Positions 7,185 to 15,386 are shown, numbered from the stretch's first letter. The stretch: 23,110 nucleotides of DNA from Lentzea aerocolonigenes (GCF_000955955.1 NZ_JYJG01000397.1:1-23110); one strand, 5' to 3'. Numbers and translations are program-made. Notes: generated by a model from the letters alone, not told the origin.

Positions 7185-9013
7185 GATTCCTCCACCACTG
7201 CCAGAACGTCGCCGGCGTTGACCTGCTGGGCTTTCTCGACAAGCAGTTCAGTGACGGTGCCCGCGTTGTTCGCGAGCACTCGGTGTTCCATCTTCATGGC
7301 TTCCAGCACGAGAAGCTCTGTCCCGGCCTCGACGTGGTCGCCCTGGTTCACGCTGACTCGCACGACCGTGCCGGGCATCGGGGCGATGGTCGCGCCCGGT
7401 GCGAGCTTGGTCTCCGGTTCGGGGAAGCGCGGCACTGCCTTGAGGCTGACCGAGCCGCGCGGCGAGTCGACCTCGACGAGATCGCCGTACCTCGCCACCC
7501 GGAACGGTGTCTTCACTCCGTCCAGGTCGAGGATCACCGTGTCTTCGGTCGCCTGCTCAGGGTCGTACTCGACCTCGATCTCGGTGTCCCCGAACAGGAA
7601 CTTCGCCGTCGGCTGCTGCGAACGGACGTTGCGCCAGCCGAGCGGCAGGGTCCCGATCCTGCGGGTGGCCGCCTGAGCGAGCGCTGCGGCGAGCGCAAAC
7701 GGTTGCGGGTCAACGGTTCGGGTGAAGTCGTGCTCGGCGAGGAACCCGGTGTGCGTGTCGCCGTCGAGGAACGCGTCGTTCCGCAGGATGTCCACGAGCA
7801 GCTGGCGGTTCGTGATCAGGCCGTGGATCCGCGCGCTTTCCAGTGCGGTCGCGAGCTTGCGGGCGGCGGCCGCGCGGGTCGGGGCGTACGCGATCACCTT
7901 GGCCAGCATCGGGTCGTAGAAGACCGAGATCTCCGAGCCGTCCTCGACACCGCTGTCGAGCCTGATGTCGCCGGGCACGTGGAACCTGTGCAGCGTGCCG
8001 CTGGCCGGGCGCCAGTCGTTCGCGGGGTCCTCGGCGTAGAGCCGGACCTCGATGGCGTGCCCCCGCGGTTCCGGGGCTTCCAGTGGCAGCTTCGCGCCTT
8101 CGGCGATGCGGAGCTGCCACTCGACGAGGTCCACGCCGTGGACCAGCTCGGTCACCGGGTGCTCGACCTGCAGGCGGGTGTTGACCTCCAGGAAGTGGAA
8201 GTCCTCGCCCTTCAGCATGAACTCGACCGTGCCCGCGCCGACGTAGCCGATCGACTCGGCGGCCGCCGTTGCGGCAGCGAACAAGCGCTTGCGTACGTCG
8301 CCGGTGACCGCCGGGCTGGGCGCCTCCTCGACGATCTTCTGGTGGCGGCGCTGGATCGAGCACTCGCGTTCGCCGAGCGCCCACACCGTGCCGTGCGTGT
8401 CGGCGAGGATCTGCACCTCGACGTGCCGCGCGTGCTCCAGCAACGGCTCGCAGAACACCGTCGGGTCACCGAACGCCGACTCGGCCTCACGGCGTGCGCT
8501 GGCCAGGGCGTCCGCGAACCCGGCTTTCTCGCGGACGATCCGCATGCCCCGGCCGCCACCGCCCGCCGATGCCTTGATCAGCACCGGGAACTCGGTGACG
8601 GTCTCGGGGTCGAGTTCGGGCAACGTCGGCACGCCCGCGGCGGCCATGCGCTTCTTGGCCGCGACCTTCGAGCCCATCGTCTCGATCGAGTCCGGCTCCG
8701 GACCGACCCAGGTCAGGCCTGCTGCCTGCACTTTCCTGGCGAAGTCGGCGTTCTCGGACAGGAACCCGTAACCGGGGTGGACGGCGTCCGCTCCCGCCTT
8801 GGTCGCCGCCTCGACGATCAGTCCGGCGCGGAGGTAGGTCTCGCTCGGCGTCGCGCCCGGCAGGTTGACCGCGAAGTCGGCTTCGCGGACGTGCGGCGCA
8901 TTCGCGTCCGGGTCCGAGTACACCGCGACCGTGCGGATTCCGAGCGCCTTGCAGGTGCGGATGATCCGGCGGGCGATCTCACCGCGGTTGGCGATCAGGA
9001 GAGTCTTGATCAC
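7181..9013 (-). CDS. Acyl-CoA carboxylase alpha subunit (biotin carboxylase plus biotin carrier domain)
   Basis: 610 residues. The N-terminal biotin carboxylase part is residues 1 to about 445: IANRGEIARRI at 7, HPGYGFLSENADFA at 79, ATP-grasp glycine loop KASAGGGGRGMR at 147, catalytic segment EVNTRLQVEHPVTE at 276. A linker resembling the BT domain follows, then a biotinyl domain from about 540 with EAMKM at 571, Lys574 being the biotinylation site. It transfers carboxylate to biotin, which the beta subunit uses to carboxylate an acyl-CoA. Architecture and size match methylcrotonyl- and geranyl-CoA carboxylase alpha chains. GTG 9013 is chosen because the family N terminus begins there and it lies 5 nt after the beta subunit stop; the open frame continues upstream but is only the shadow of the beta gene. 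The stop overlaps the next ATG. Confidence 0.95.
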   Translation of the reverse strand: MIKTLLIANRGEIARRIIRTCKALGIRTVAVYSDPDANAPHVREADFAVNLPGATPSETYLRAGLIVEAATKAGADAVHPGYGFLSENADFARKVQAAGLTWVGPEPDSIETMGSKVAAKKRMAAAGVPTLPELDPETVTEFPVLIKASAGGGGRGMRIVREKAGFADALASARREAESAFGDPTVFCEPLLEHARHVEVQILADTHGTVWALGERECSIQRRHQKIVEEAPSPAVTGDVRKRLFAAATAAAESIGYVGAGTVEFMLKGEDFHFLEVNTRLQVEHPVTELVHGVDLVEWQLRIAEGAKLPLEAPEPRGHAIEVRLYAEDPANDWRPASGTLHRFHVPGDIRLDSGVEDGSEISVFYDPMLAKVIAYAPTRAAAARKLATALESARIHGLITNRQLLVDILRNDAFLDGDTHTGFLAEHDFTRTVDPQPFALAAALAQAATRRIGTLPLGWRNVRSQQPTAKFLFGDTEIEVEYDPEQATEDTVILDLDGVKTPFRVARYGDLVEVDSPRGSVSLKAVPRFPEPETKLAPGATIAPMPGTVVRVSVNQGDHVEAGTELLVLEAMKMEHRVLANNAGTVTELLVEKAQQVNAGDVLAVVEES

Positions 9014-9018
9014 TGGTC

Positions 9019-10569
9019 TCACATCCGGAAGACGCCGAAGCCGTCGGCGCCCTTGATCGGTCCACTGTGGACAGCGGAGAGGCACACGCCGAGAACGGTT
9101 CTGGTGTCGCGCGGGTCGATCACGCCGTCGTCGTAGAGCTTCCCGGACAGGAACGGCGCGAGCGACTGCTCCTCGATCTGCGCCTCGACCATCTTGCGCA
9201 TGGCGGCGTCGTGTTCCTCGTTGTACTCCTGCCCCTTCGCCATGGCCGCCTGCCGTCCGACGATCGAGAGCACGCCGGCGAGCTGCGCCGGTCCCATCAC
9301 GGCCGACTTGGCGTTGGGCCAGGTGAACAGGAACCGCGGGTCGTACGCCCTGCCGCACATGCCGTAGTTGCCCGCGCCGTACGAAGCGCCCATGGTGATC
9401 GTCAGGTGCGGCACCCGGCTGTTGGACACGGCGTTGATCATCATCGAGCCGTGCTTGACGATGCCGCCCTGCTCGTACTGCGCGCCGACCATGTAGCCGG
9501 TGGTGTTCTGCAGGAAGACCAAAGGCGTGTCGCTCTGGTTCGCGAGCTGGATGAACTGGGTGGCCTTCTGCGACTCCTCGCTGAACAGCACGCCGCGCGC
9601 GTTGGCCAGGATGCCGATCGGGTAGCCGTGGATCCGCGCCCATCCGGTGACGAGGCTGTTGCCGTACAACGGTTTGAACTCGTCGAACCTCGACCCGTCG
9701 ACCAGCCTGGCGATGACGTCCCTGGGGTCGAACGGAACCCGCTGGTCCTCGGACACGATGTCCAGGATGCTGTCGGCGTCGTACAGCGGTTCTTCGACGG
9801 TCGCGGGTTCCGGCCCGAGCTTGCGCCAGTTGAGCCGTGCGACGACCCTGCGGGCGAGCCTGATCGCGTCTGTTTCGTCCTCCGCCACGAAATCCGCGAG
9901 GCCCGACGTCGCGCCGTGCATGGTGGCGCCGCCCAGCGACTCGTCGTCCGCGTCCTCACCGGTCGCCATCTTGACCAGCGGCGGGCCGCCCAGGAACACC
10001 TTGGACCGGTCCTTGACCATGATCACGTAGTCGGACATGCCCGGCACGTACGCGCCACCGGCCGTCGCGTTGCCGAACACGGCCGTGATCGTCGGGATAC
10101 CCGCTGCGGAAAGCCTTGTCAGGTCTCGGAAAGCGCGCCCGCCGGGGATGAAGATCTCGCTCTGCGTCGGCAGATCCGCGCCGCCCGACTCGACGAGGCT
10201 GACCAGCGGAAGCCGGTTCTGCAACGCGATGTCGTTGGCCCTAAGACTTTTCCTGAGCGTGTAGGGGTTGGACGCGCCACCGCGGACCGTCGGGTCGTTC
10301 GCGACGATCACGCACTCGACGCCCTCGATCCTGCCGATGCCCGTGACCACGCTCGCGCCGACCGGGAAGTCGGTGCCCCACGCGGCCAGCGGCGACAGCT
10401 CCAGGAACGGGCTGTCCTCGTCGACGAGCAGCTCGACCCGTTCGCGCGCAAGGAGCTTCCCGCGCTTGTGGTGCCGTTCGACGTACTTCGGCCCACCTCC
10501 CGCGAGCGCTTTCGCGTGCTCGGCGTCCAGACCCGCGATCTTCGCGAGCAGCGCCTCCCTGTTGCCCAT
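9019..10569 (-). CDS. Acyl-CoA carboxylase beta subunit (carboxyltransferase)
   Basis: 516 residues with two crotonase-fold halves (about 20-265 and 285-500). FGNATAGGAYVPGMSDYVIM in the N half and GASYGAGNYGMCGRAY in the C half are the glycine-rich loops that bind the acyl-CoA and the biotin. The end GADGFGVFRM is like that of methylcrotonyl-CoA carboxylase beta chains (FGIFRM). The protein is therefore of the MCC/GCC type rather than the propionyl-CoA type. It should form an alpha6beta6 complex with the product of the next gene. Substrate choice between 3-methylcrotonyl-CoA, geranyl-CoA and a relative cannot be read from sequence alone. The start codon ATG 10569 overlaps the upstream TGA by one base (TGATG). 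Confidence 0.94.
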   Translation of the reverse strand: MGNREALLAKIAGLDAEHAKALAGGGPKYVERHHKRGKLLARERVELLVDEDSPFLELSPLAAWGTDFPVGASVVTGIGRIEGVECVIVANDPTVRGGASNPYTLRKSLRANDIALQNRLPLVSLVESGGADLPTQSEIFIPGGRAFRDLTRLSAAGIPTITAVFGNATAGGAYVPGMSDYVIMVKDRSKVFLGGPPLVKMATGEDADDESLGGATMHGATSGLADFVAEDETDAIRLARRVVARLNWRKLGPEPATVEEPLYDADSILDIVSEDQRVPFDPRDVIARLVDGSRFDEFKPLYGNSLVTGWARIHGYPIGILANARGVLFSEESQKATQFIQLANQSDTPLVFLQNTTGYMVGAQYEQGGIVKHGSMMINAVSNSRVPHLTITMGASYGAGNYGMCGRAYDPRFLFTWPNAKSAVMGPAQLAGVLSIVGRQAAMAKGQEYNEEHDAAMRKMVEAQIEEQSLAPFLSGKLYDDGVIDPRDTRTVLGVCLSAVHSGPIKGADGFGVFRM

Positions 10570-11681
10570 CAGGCGAACCCCAATCGTCGTGCCGCGAGCT
10601 CGGTCATCACTTCACTCGCCCCGCCCCCGATACCGAGGATGCGGGCGTCCCGGTAGTGACGCTCCACTTCGGACTCCCGCATGTACCCCATGCCGCCGTG
10701 CAACTGCACCGCCGCGTCCACCACTTCACCGCACGCCTGCACCGCCGCGTTCTTGGCGAAGCAGACCTCCGTGATCACGTCCTCGCCCCGGTTGACGCGC
10801 GCCGCGATCTCCCGCGTGTAGGTGCGCGCGAGGTCGATCTTCTGCGCCATCTCGGCGAGCTTGTGCCCGACCACCTGCCGCTTGATCAGCGGCTTGCCGA
10901 ACGTCTCCCGGTTCCGCGTCCACTCGACGGTGAGGTCGAGCGCGCGCTGCGCCGTCGCGTACGCCTCGACGGCCATCGTGATCCGCTCGACCTGGAACTG
11001 CCGCATGATCTGCACGAACCCGGCGTTCTCCTCGCCGACGAGGTTTTCCGCCGGAACTCTCACGTCGTCGAAGTGCAGTTCCGCGGTGTCGCTGCAGTGC
11101 CAGCCCATCTTGTCGAGCTTGCGCCGCGTGAAGCCGTCCTCGATCACCAGCAGCGAGATGCCCTGGTAGCCGGGTTCGCCGGTGCGCACCGCCGTCGTCA
11201 CGAAGTCCGCCCGGCACCCCGAGGTGATGAACGTCTTGGTGCCGTTGACGAGGTAGTGATCGCCGTGCCGCACGGCTCTGGTCTGGATGTTCGCGACGTC
11301 CGAGCCCGCACCGGGTTCGGTGACCGCGAGGCTGCCGATCTTCTCGCCCCTGATGGCCGGCTTCGCGAACCGCTCGATCAGGTCCTCGTTCTCGCTCTGC
11401 CAGATGTGCGGGATCGCGATGCCGTGCGTGAACAACGCCGCGATCAGGCCGCTCGACCCACCGGCCTGGATGATCTCCTCGGTCAGCACGACCGAGTCGA
11501 GCAGATCACCGTCGGAGAACCCGATGGCCAGCAGCCCGATCTCAGCGGCCTTCTTGTGCAGCTCGCGCGGCACCTCGCCGTCGCGTTCCCACTCGGCGAG
11601 GTGCGGAACGATCTCGTTGCGCGTGAAGTCCCGGACGAGCTGCCGGAGCTCCTTCCGCTCGAACAGGTCCTTGGTGATCAC
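10569..11681 (-). CDS. Acyl-CoA dehydrogenase (first of the operon)
   Basis: 370 residues. The N-terminal helices start at VITKDLFERKELRQ. The FAD segment is LAVTEPGAGSDVANIQTRA at 119. NGTKTFITSG lies at 146, HFDDVRVP at 203 and QLHGGMGYMRESEVERHYRD at 326. Where many family members carry the catalytic Glu (IYEGT), this protein has ILGIGGGASEV; Glu232 in FQVERITMA occupies the helix-G position used by isovaleryl-CoA dehydrogenase. This favours a branched-chain substrate, in line with a citronellyl-CoA- or isovaleryl-CoA-like step ahead of the carboxylase. GTG 11681 overlaps the previous stop as GTGA; the open frame extends further upstream but the family N terminus and the coupling fix this start. 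Confidence 0.93.
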   Translation of the reverse strand: MITKDLFERKELRQLVRDFTRNEIVPHLAEWERDGEVPRELHKKAAEIGLLAIGFSDGDLLDSVVLTEEIIQAGGSSGLIAALFTHGIAIPHIWQSENEDLIERFAKPAIRGEKIGSLAVTEPGAGSDVANIQTRAVRHGDHYLVNGTKTFITSGCRADFVTTAVRTGEPGYQGISLLVIEDGFTRRKLDKMGWHCSDTAELHFDDVRVPAENLVGEENAGFVQIMRQFQVERITMAVEAYATAQRALDLTVEWTRNRETFGKPLIKRQVVGHKLAEMAQKIDLARTYTREIAARVNRGEDVITEVCFAKNAAVQACGEVVDAAVQLHGGMGYMRESEVERHYRDARILGIGGGASEVMTELAARRLGFA

Positions 11682-11998
11682 AGCAGCGCCTCCGGAATCT
11701 CGACTTCCCTGCTGCGCAACCACTCACCGAGCGCCTTGGCCTGCGGGTCGAACCGCGTGCTGCTCGCGACGCCCTCGCCGAGCAACCCGTGCAGCACGAA
11801 GTTGAGCGCCTTCAAGTTCGGCAACTCGTACCTGGTCACCTGGCCGGCTTCAGGCAGCAGTTCCTTGAGCTTCTCCGTCGTGAGGAAACTGTCGAGCCAC
11901 TCGTAGGCTTCCGGGGTCCGGGTCCAGACGCCGATGTTCGCGTCCCCGCCCTTGTCCCCACTGCGCGCGCCGACGATCGTCCCCAAGGGCTTCCTCAC
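11678..11998 (-). CDS. AtuA-related small protein (AtuA C-terminal ferredoxin-fold-like domain)
   Basis: 106 residues starting MRKPLGTIVGARSGDKGGDA. The GARSGDKGGDANIGVW segment and overall length match the small domain found fused at the C terminus of some AtuA proteins and as a stand-alone gene beside atuA in actinobacteria. The biochemical role is unknown. GTG 11998 overlaps the atuA stop (GTGA) and its own stop overlaps the next gene, so production together with AtuA is likely, and the two probably form one functional unit. Confidence 0.8.
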   Translation of the reverse strand: MRKPLGTIVGARSGDKGGDANIGVWTRTPEAYEWLDSFLTTEKLKELLPEAGQVTRYELPNLKALNFVLHGLLGEGVASSTRFDPQAKALGEWLRSREVEIPEALL

Positions 11999-13215
11999 AA
12001 CAACACCGCCTTGGCGCTGACCTCGTCGCGGTTCACGTACGCCGCCTTGTACACCCCGAACGGCGTGCCGTCACTCGGCGGCGCCGTGACGTGGAACCCG
12101 GGATAGCTCGCCAGCGCCAGCTCGATCGCGGCCCGGCTGAACCCCTTGGCCCGCTTGGGGTCCGCGGTCTTGATCGTGACGTGCAGCAACGCGCTGGCCC
12201 GCTCCTCGGTGTCCGCGTCCTGGTGATCGGTGCGCGCCAGCGTCCAGGTCAGCCCTTCGTCCCCGATGGCCTCGTGGAGCTGCCGCTTGACCAGCCTGGC
12301 CTTCGCCTCGACATCCAGTCCGGTGAGGACGAACGTCGTGGCGTTCTTGAAGCCGCCCAACGTGTTCAGGCACACCTTCACCGTGTCCGGCGGCGGACTC
12401 CCCTTGGTGCCGGAGATCCTGACGCCTCGTTCGTGTGCGTCGAGCTTGATCGTGTCGAAGTGAGTGGTGACATCGGGCCCCAGGTACTCCGGCGCCCCGA
12501 TCTCGTAGAGCAGTTGTGCCGTGACGGTGTCCGTGGTGACCGCCCCGCCCGTGCCGTCGTGCTTGGTGATCAGGCAGGACCCGTCCTCGTCGATCTCCGC
12601 GATCGGAAACCCCGGCCTGGTCGCATCGATCTCGGTGAAGAACGAGTAGTTGCCGCCGCTCGCCTGCGTCCCGCACTCCAGCACGTGCCCGGCAACCGTC
12701 GCCCCGGCGAGCTTGTCCCAGTCGTCGCGGGCCCACCCGAAGTGCGCCGCGGCAGGCCCGACAACGAGACTCGCGTCGGTGACCCGCCCGGTCACGACAA
12801 CCTGTGCGCCCTGGTTCAGGCACTCGGCGATCTCCCACGCGCCCAGGTAGGCGTTGGCGGTCAAGGCTTCCGGGAACCGCGCCTTGAGGTCGTCGCCAGT
12901 CACGTACCCGACCTTCGCGCCGGGGTTGAGCTCACCGAGCTTGCGCGCGAGGCCTTCGGGATTGAGCCCACCGGCGTTGACGACGATCTTGACGCCCTTG
13001 TCGAGCGCCAGCCCCAGGCAGTCCTCCATCTGCCGGAGGAACGTCTTCGCGTACCCCAGCGCGGAGTCCTTCATCCGGTCGCGCCCGAGGATGAGCATGG
13101 TCAGCTCGGCCAGGTAGTCACCGGTCAGGACATCGAGGTGGCCACCCTCCAGCTGCTCCCGCACGGCCGAGAGCCGGTCGCCGTAGAACCCCGAGGCGTT
13201 GCCGATCCTGATCAC
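11995..13215 (-). CDS. atuA: AtuA family protein (DUF1446), acyclic terpene utilisation-like
   Basis: 406 residues beginning VIRIGNASGFYGDRLSA, with GHLDVLTGDYLAELTMLIL, VNAGGLNPEGLA and a long central segment (VVTGRVTDASLVVGPAAAHF, SGGNYSFFTEID) typical of DUF1446. In Pseudomonas, AtuA belongs to the citronellol/geraniol (Atu) operon and is needed for growth on these compounds, but its reaction is not settled. GTG 13215 is preceded by GGGAGG at a good distance and coincides with the family N terminus. It lies 37 bp after the TIGR03084 gene. The usual C-terminal extension is a separate downstream gene here. Confidence 0.9.
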   Translation of the reverse strand: MIRIGNASGFYGDRLSAVREQLEGGHLDVLTGDYLAELTMLILGRDRMKDSALGYAKTFLRQMEDCLGLALDKGVKIVVNAGGLNPEGLARKLGELNPGAKVGYVTGDDLKARFPEALTANAYLGAWEIAECLNQGAQVVVTGRVTDASLVVGPAAAHFGWARDDWDKLAGATVAGHVLECGTQASGGNYSFFTEIDATRPGFPIAEIDEDGSCLITKHDGTGGAVTTDTVTAQLLYEIGAPEYLGPDVTTHFDTIKLDAHERGVRISGTKGSPPPDTVKVCLNTLGGFKNATTFVLTGLDVEAKARLVKRQLHEAIGDEGLTWTLARTDHQDADTEERASALLHVTIKTADPKRAKGFSRAAIELALASYPGFHVTAPPSDGTPFGVYKAAYVNRDEVSAKAVLL

Positions 13216-13252
13216 CGCCGGCCTCCCGTGGTGCCGTGCCGGCATCCCCGCA

Positions 13253-13987
13253 TCACCGGCCACCTCCAGGCGGACCCGCGAACGCCTGCGCGATCGGCAC
13301 CCACTGCTCGGCCACCTCGCCGACAGCGTCGATGGCCAGCTCCTTGCGGTTGCGGCGCTGCGTCACCAGCCACGCGAAGTCCAGAGCGGGCCCGGTGACC
13401 CGGTTCTCCGCGCCTTCCGGTCCCCACGCCCACACCTCGCCGGACGGGCCGGTCAGCTCGACGCGCACCTCGGCTTCCGGCACCGCCAAACCGTTGAGCA
13501 GGAAGGCGAAGCCCATCGCCCGCACGCCGATGTGGCACACGTGCCGGATCCGCGCGGTCGGCTCCCGCTCCACACCGAGGGCGTCGTAGACGTCCTGGCC
13601 GTGCGCCCAGGTCTCCATGATCCGCGCGGTGGCCATCGAGGCCGGGCTCATCGGCGGGCCGAACCAGAGGATCTTGCCCGAGGCCGTGGCCAGGCGTTCC
13701 CGCAGCACGGCACGGCTGTCCCGCCACAGTTCCAGCAGGTTCGGCAGGGCCGCCGCCTCGGCCGCGGTCCGGTCCACGATGTCGCCGGCCAGCGGCTGGG
13801 CCTTGAAGGACTCGGGGTCGGTGATGGCCAGGATCGCGGCCTTGTCCGTCCACATCAGATGGCCGATCTGGTGGCCGATCGTCCAGCCCTCGGCCGGTGT
13901 CGGCAGAGTCCAGTCCGAGGCGCCGGCCACCAGCGCGTCGAGCTCGCGCGACTCGGCGTCCAGGTCGGCCAGCAGTTCCGTGATCAC
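13253..13987 (-). CDS. TIGR03084 family metal-binding protein (DinB-like fold)
   Basis: 244 residues. The N-terminal DinB/mycothiol-dependent maleylpyruvate isomerase-like four-helix bundle shows likely metal ligands in EGWTIGHQIGHLMWTD (His39 and His43) and METWAHGQDVYDALG (His near 128). These three histidines match the metal-binding pattern of this superfamily. A C-terminal beta-rich domain follows (EVRVELTGPSGEVWAWGPEG). TIGR03084 proteins are actinobacterial and often lie beside atuA and acyl-CoA carboxylase genes. The reaction is unknown; a mycothiol- or CoA-adduct-handling role would fit the fold. GTG 13987 overlaps the TetR stop as GTGA. Confidence 0.85.
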   Translation of the reverse strand: MITELLADLDAESRELDALVAGASDWTLPTPAEGWTIGHQIGHLMWTDKAAILAITDPESFKAQPLAGDIVDRTAAEAAALPNLLELWRDSRAVLRERLATASGKILWFGPPMSPASMATARIMETWAHGQDVYDALGVEREPTARIRHVCHIGVRAMGFAFLLNGLAVPEAEVRVELTGPSGEVWAWGPEGAENRVTGPALDFAWLVTQRRNRKELAIDAVGEVAEQWVPIAQAFAGPPGGGR

Positions 13988-14565
13988 AGCTGTTCCTCCA
14001 GCATCCTCGCCCAGTAGCGGACTACGTGTGCGCGGCGTTTGGCGTCGTCGGACAGTTGGTTGGCCAGGGCCAGGCCGCGCACAAGATCAAGGGTTGCCTG
14101 CACGGCGTCCTTCACACCCGGCCGCGCGTCGTCCACCTCGAGCAGTTCCAGGGCGAGGCCGTACACCTCGCGACCCAGCCGGGCCTGGAGTTCCAGCACC
14201 AGGTCGCGCAGCTCCGGGTCCGTGCGCGCGGCCACCCACAGCTCCAGGGCCGCGGTGAACAGGTCGCTCGCGTGGAAGTCCGCGATCAGCTCCACCACGG
14301 CGTGCGTGGTCTTCTCCGTCAGCCCAGCGCGGCGCTTGAGCACCTCGACGCTCTCCGCGCCCACGTGCTCGACCGCCGCCGCCACCAGCTCGCCGCGCGT
14401 CCGGAAGTGGTGCAACTGGGCACCGCGCGACACGCCCGCCCGTTCGGCCACCTCTGTGGTCGTGGTGCCTGACCAGCCACGTTCCACCAGGCACTCGACC
14501 GTCGCCTCCATCAGCTTCCGCTTGGTCTCGCGGCTGCGGTCGGCCTGGCGTTGCCTCGTCTCCAC
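13984..14565 (-). CDS. TetR/AcrR family transcriptional regulator of the acyl-CoA operon
   Basis: 193 residues from GTG 14565. The N-terminal HTH (about 18-60) includes TTTTEVAERAGVSRGAQLHHF, the TetR recognition region; the ligand-binding helical domain follows. It is the first gene of the minus-strand operon, overlapping the next gene by 4 bp, so autoregulation is likely and a pathway acyl-CoA is a plausible ligand, as for other acyl-CoA-responsive TetR proteins. The open frame reaches a TTG at 14601, but that lies at the -35 box; the -10 box at 14578-14573 puts transcription start almost on GTG 14565, suggesting a leaderless transcript. The palindrome at 14599-14610 is the candidate binding site. 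Confidence 0.9.
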   Translation of the reverse strand: METRQRQADRSRETKRKLMEATVECLVERGWSGTTTTEVAERAGVSRGAQLHHFRTRGELVAAAVEHVGAESVEVLKRRAGLTEKTTHAVVELIADFHASDLFTAALELWVAARTDPELRDLVLELQARLGREVYGLALELLEVDDARPGVKDAVQATLDLVRGLALANQLSDDAKRRAHVVRYWARMLEEQL

Positions 14566-14572
14566 GGGTCCG

Positions 14573-14601
14573 AGTGTTCCGGCCCACAAACAAACAGTCA
14601 A
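14573..14601 (-). promoter_or_regulatory. Promoter of the tetR-atuA-carboxylase operon
   Basis: On the minus strand TTGACT (14601-14596), 17 nt, then AACACT (14578-14573). The predicted transcription start falls within a few bases of GTG 14565, which fits a leaderless message. The -10 box is weak, so activity is inferred. Confidence 0.45.
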
Positions 14602-14610
14602 GCCTGCTTG
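14599..14610. promoter_or_regulatory. Candidate TetR operator between the divergent genes
   Basis: CAAGC (14599-14603) CT GCTTG (14606-14610) is a perfect 5-bp inverted repeat. It overlaps the -35 of the minus-strand operon promoter and lies just upstream of TAGCGT (14625-14630), a -10-like box for the plus-strand gene at 14640. One bound repressor could therefore cover both promoters. Confidence 0.5.
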
Positions 14611-14639
14611 TAAATGTGCCCTGCTAGCGTCCGGAACCG

Positions 14640-15377
14640 ATGAGCACAGTTGATCGACTCAGGGCCGCGGGCTGCGTGTTCGCCGAAGAAGAGGCCGCGC
14701 TGCTGCACGAAGCCGCCACCTCGCCCCAGCACCTCGAGGAGATGGTCGCCCAGCGCGTGGCCGGGTTGCCGCTCGAACACGTCGTCGGCTGGGCCGAGTT
14801 CTGCGGGCAGCGGATCACGATCACCAAGGGCGTGTTCGTGCCGCGCCACCGCACCGAACTGCTGGTCGACCTCGCCACCGAACTGAGTCCGAACACGGTG
14901 GTCGACATGTGCTGCGGGTCAGGCGCAGTGGGCGCGGTCCTGCAACTCAGACTCCCCAAGGCCACGGTGTACGCCGCCGACATCGACCCCGTGGCCGTGG
15001 CATGCGCGCGCAAGAACCTCGCGAACGTGTTCGAAGGCGACCTGTTCGACGCGCTGCCCACGCACCTGAAAGGCACCATCGACGTCGTAGTCGCCAACGT
15101 GCCGTACGTGCCCACCGACGACATCCAGTTCATGCCGACCGAAGCCCGCGACTACGAGGCACGAGTGGCCCTCGACGGCGGCACGGACGGCCTCGAAGTC
15201 CTGCGCCGAGTCGCCGCACAGTCAAGCAGTTGGCTCAAGCCCGGCGGCCACCTGATGAGCGAGACGAGCGAGCGTCAGGCGCCGGAAGCACTCCGGGCGT
15301 TCACCGGCGCAGGCTTCCAAGCACACCTCGTGACCAGCGAGGACACCACCGCGGTCGTCGGGCGGCTGGCGAAGTAG
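14640..15377 (+). CDS. HemK-like putative protein N(5)-glutamine methyltransferase
   Basis: 245 residues, a class I SAM-dependent methyltransferase. An N-terminal helical region (1-60) precedes GVFVPRHRTELLVDLA, typical of HemK/PrmC relatives. Motif I is VVDMCCGSGAVGAVL (87-101) and the acidic loop is YAADIDPVA. The substrate motif that is NPPY in PrmC reads NVPY at 153-156 (VVANVPYVPTDD), a variant seen, as I recall, in an actinobacterial side branch with uncertain substrate. It is probably not the main release-factor methylase, which is usually longer and sits beside prfA. ATG 14640 follows TAGCGT closely, so the transcript may be nearly leaderless. It is divergent from the tetR operon and shares its regulatory region. 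Confidence 0.85.
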   Translation: MSTVDRLRAAGCVFAEEEAALLHEAATSPQHLEEMVAQRVAGLPLEHVVGWAEFCGQRITITKGVFVPRHRTELLVDLATELSPNTVVDMCCGSGAVGAVLQLRLPKATVYAADIDPVAVACARKNLANVFEGDLFDALPTHLKGTIDVVVANVPYVPTDDIQFMPTEARDYEARVALDGGTDGLEVLRRVAAQSSSWLKPGGHLMSETSERQAPEALRAFTGAGFQAHLVTSEDTTAVVGRLAK

Positions 15378-15386
15378 CCCAACGTT

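Noticed and set aside
7283..13398. Long plus-strand open frames opposite the acyl-CoA operon (7283-9136, 9067-10656, 10656-11906, 12091-13398)
   Set aside because: Antisense shadows of conserved enzymes, without credible starts, ribosome sites or domains.
14566..14601. TTG 14601 as the start of the TetR protein
   Set aside because: It overlaps the -35 box and candidate operator; the -10 box points to GTG 14565.
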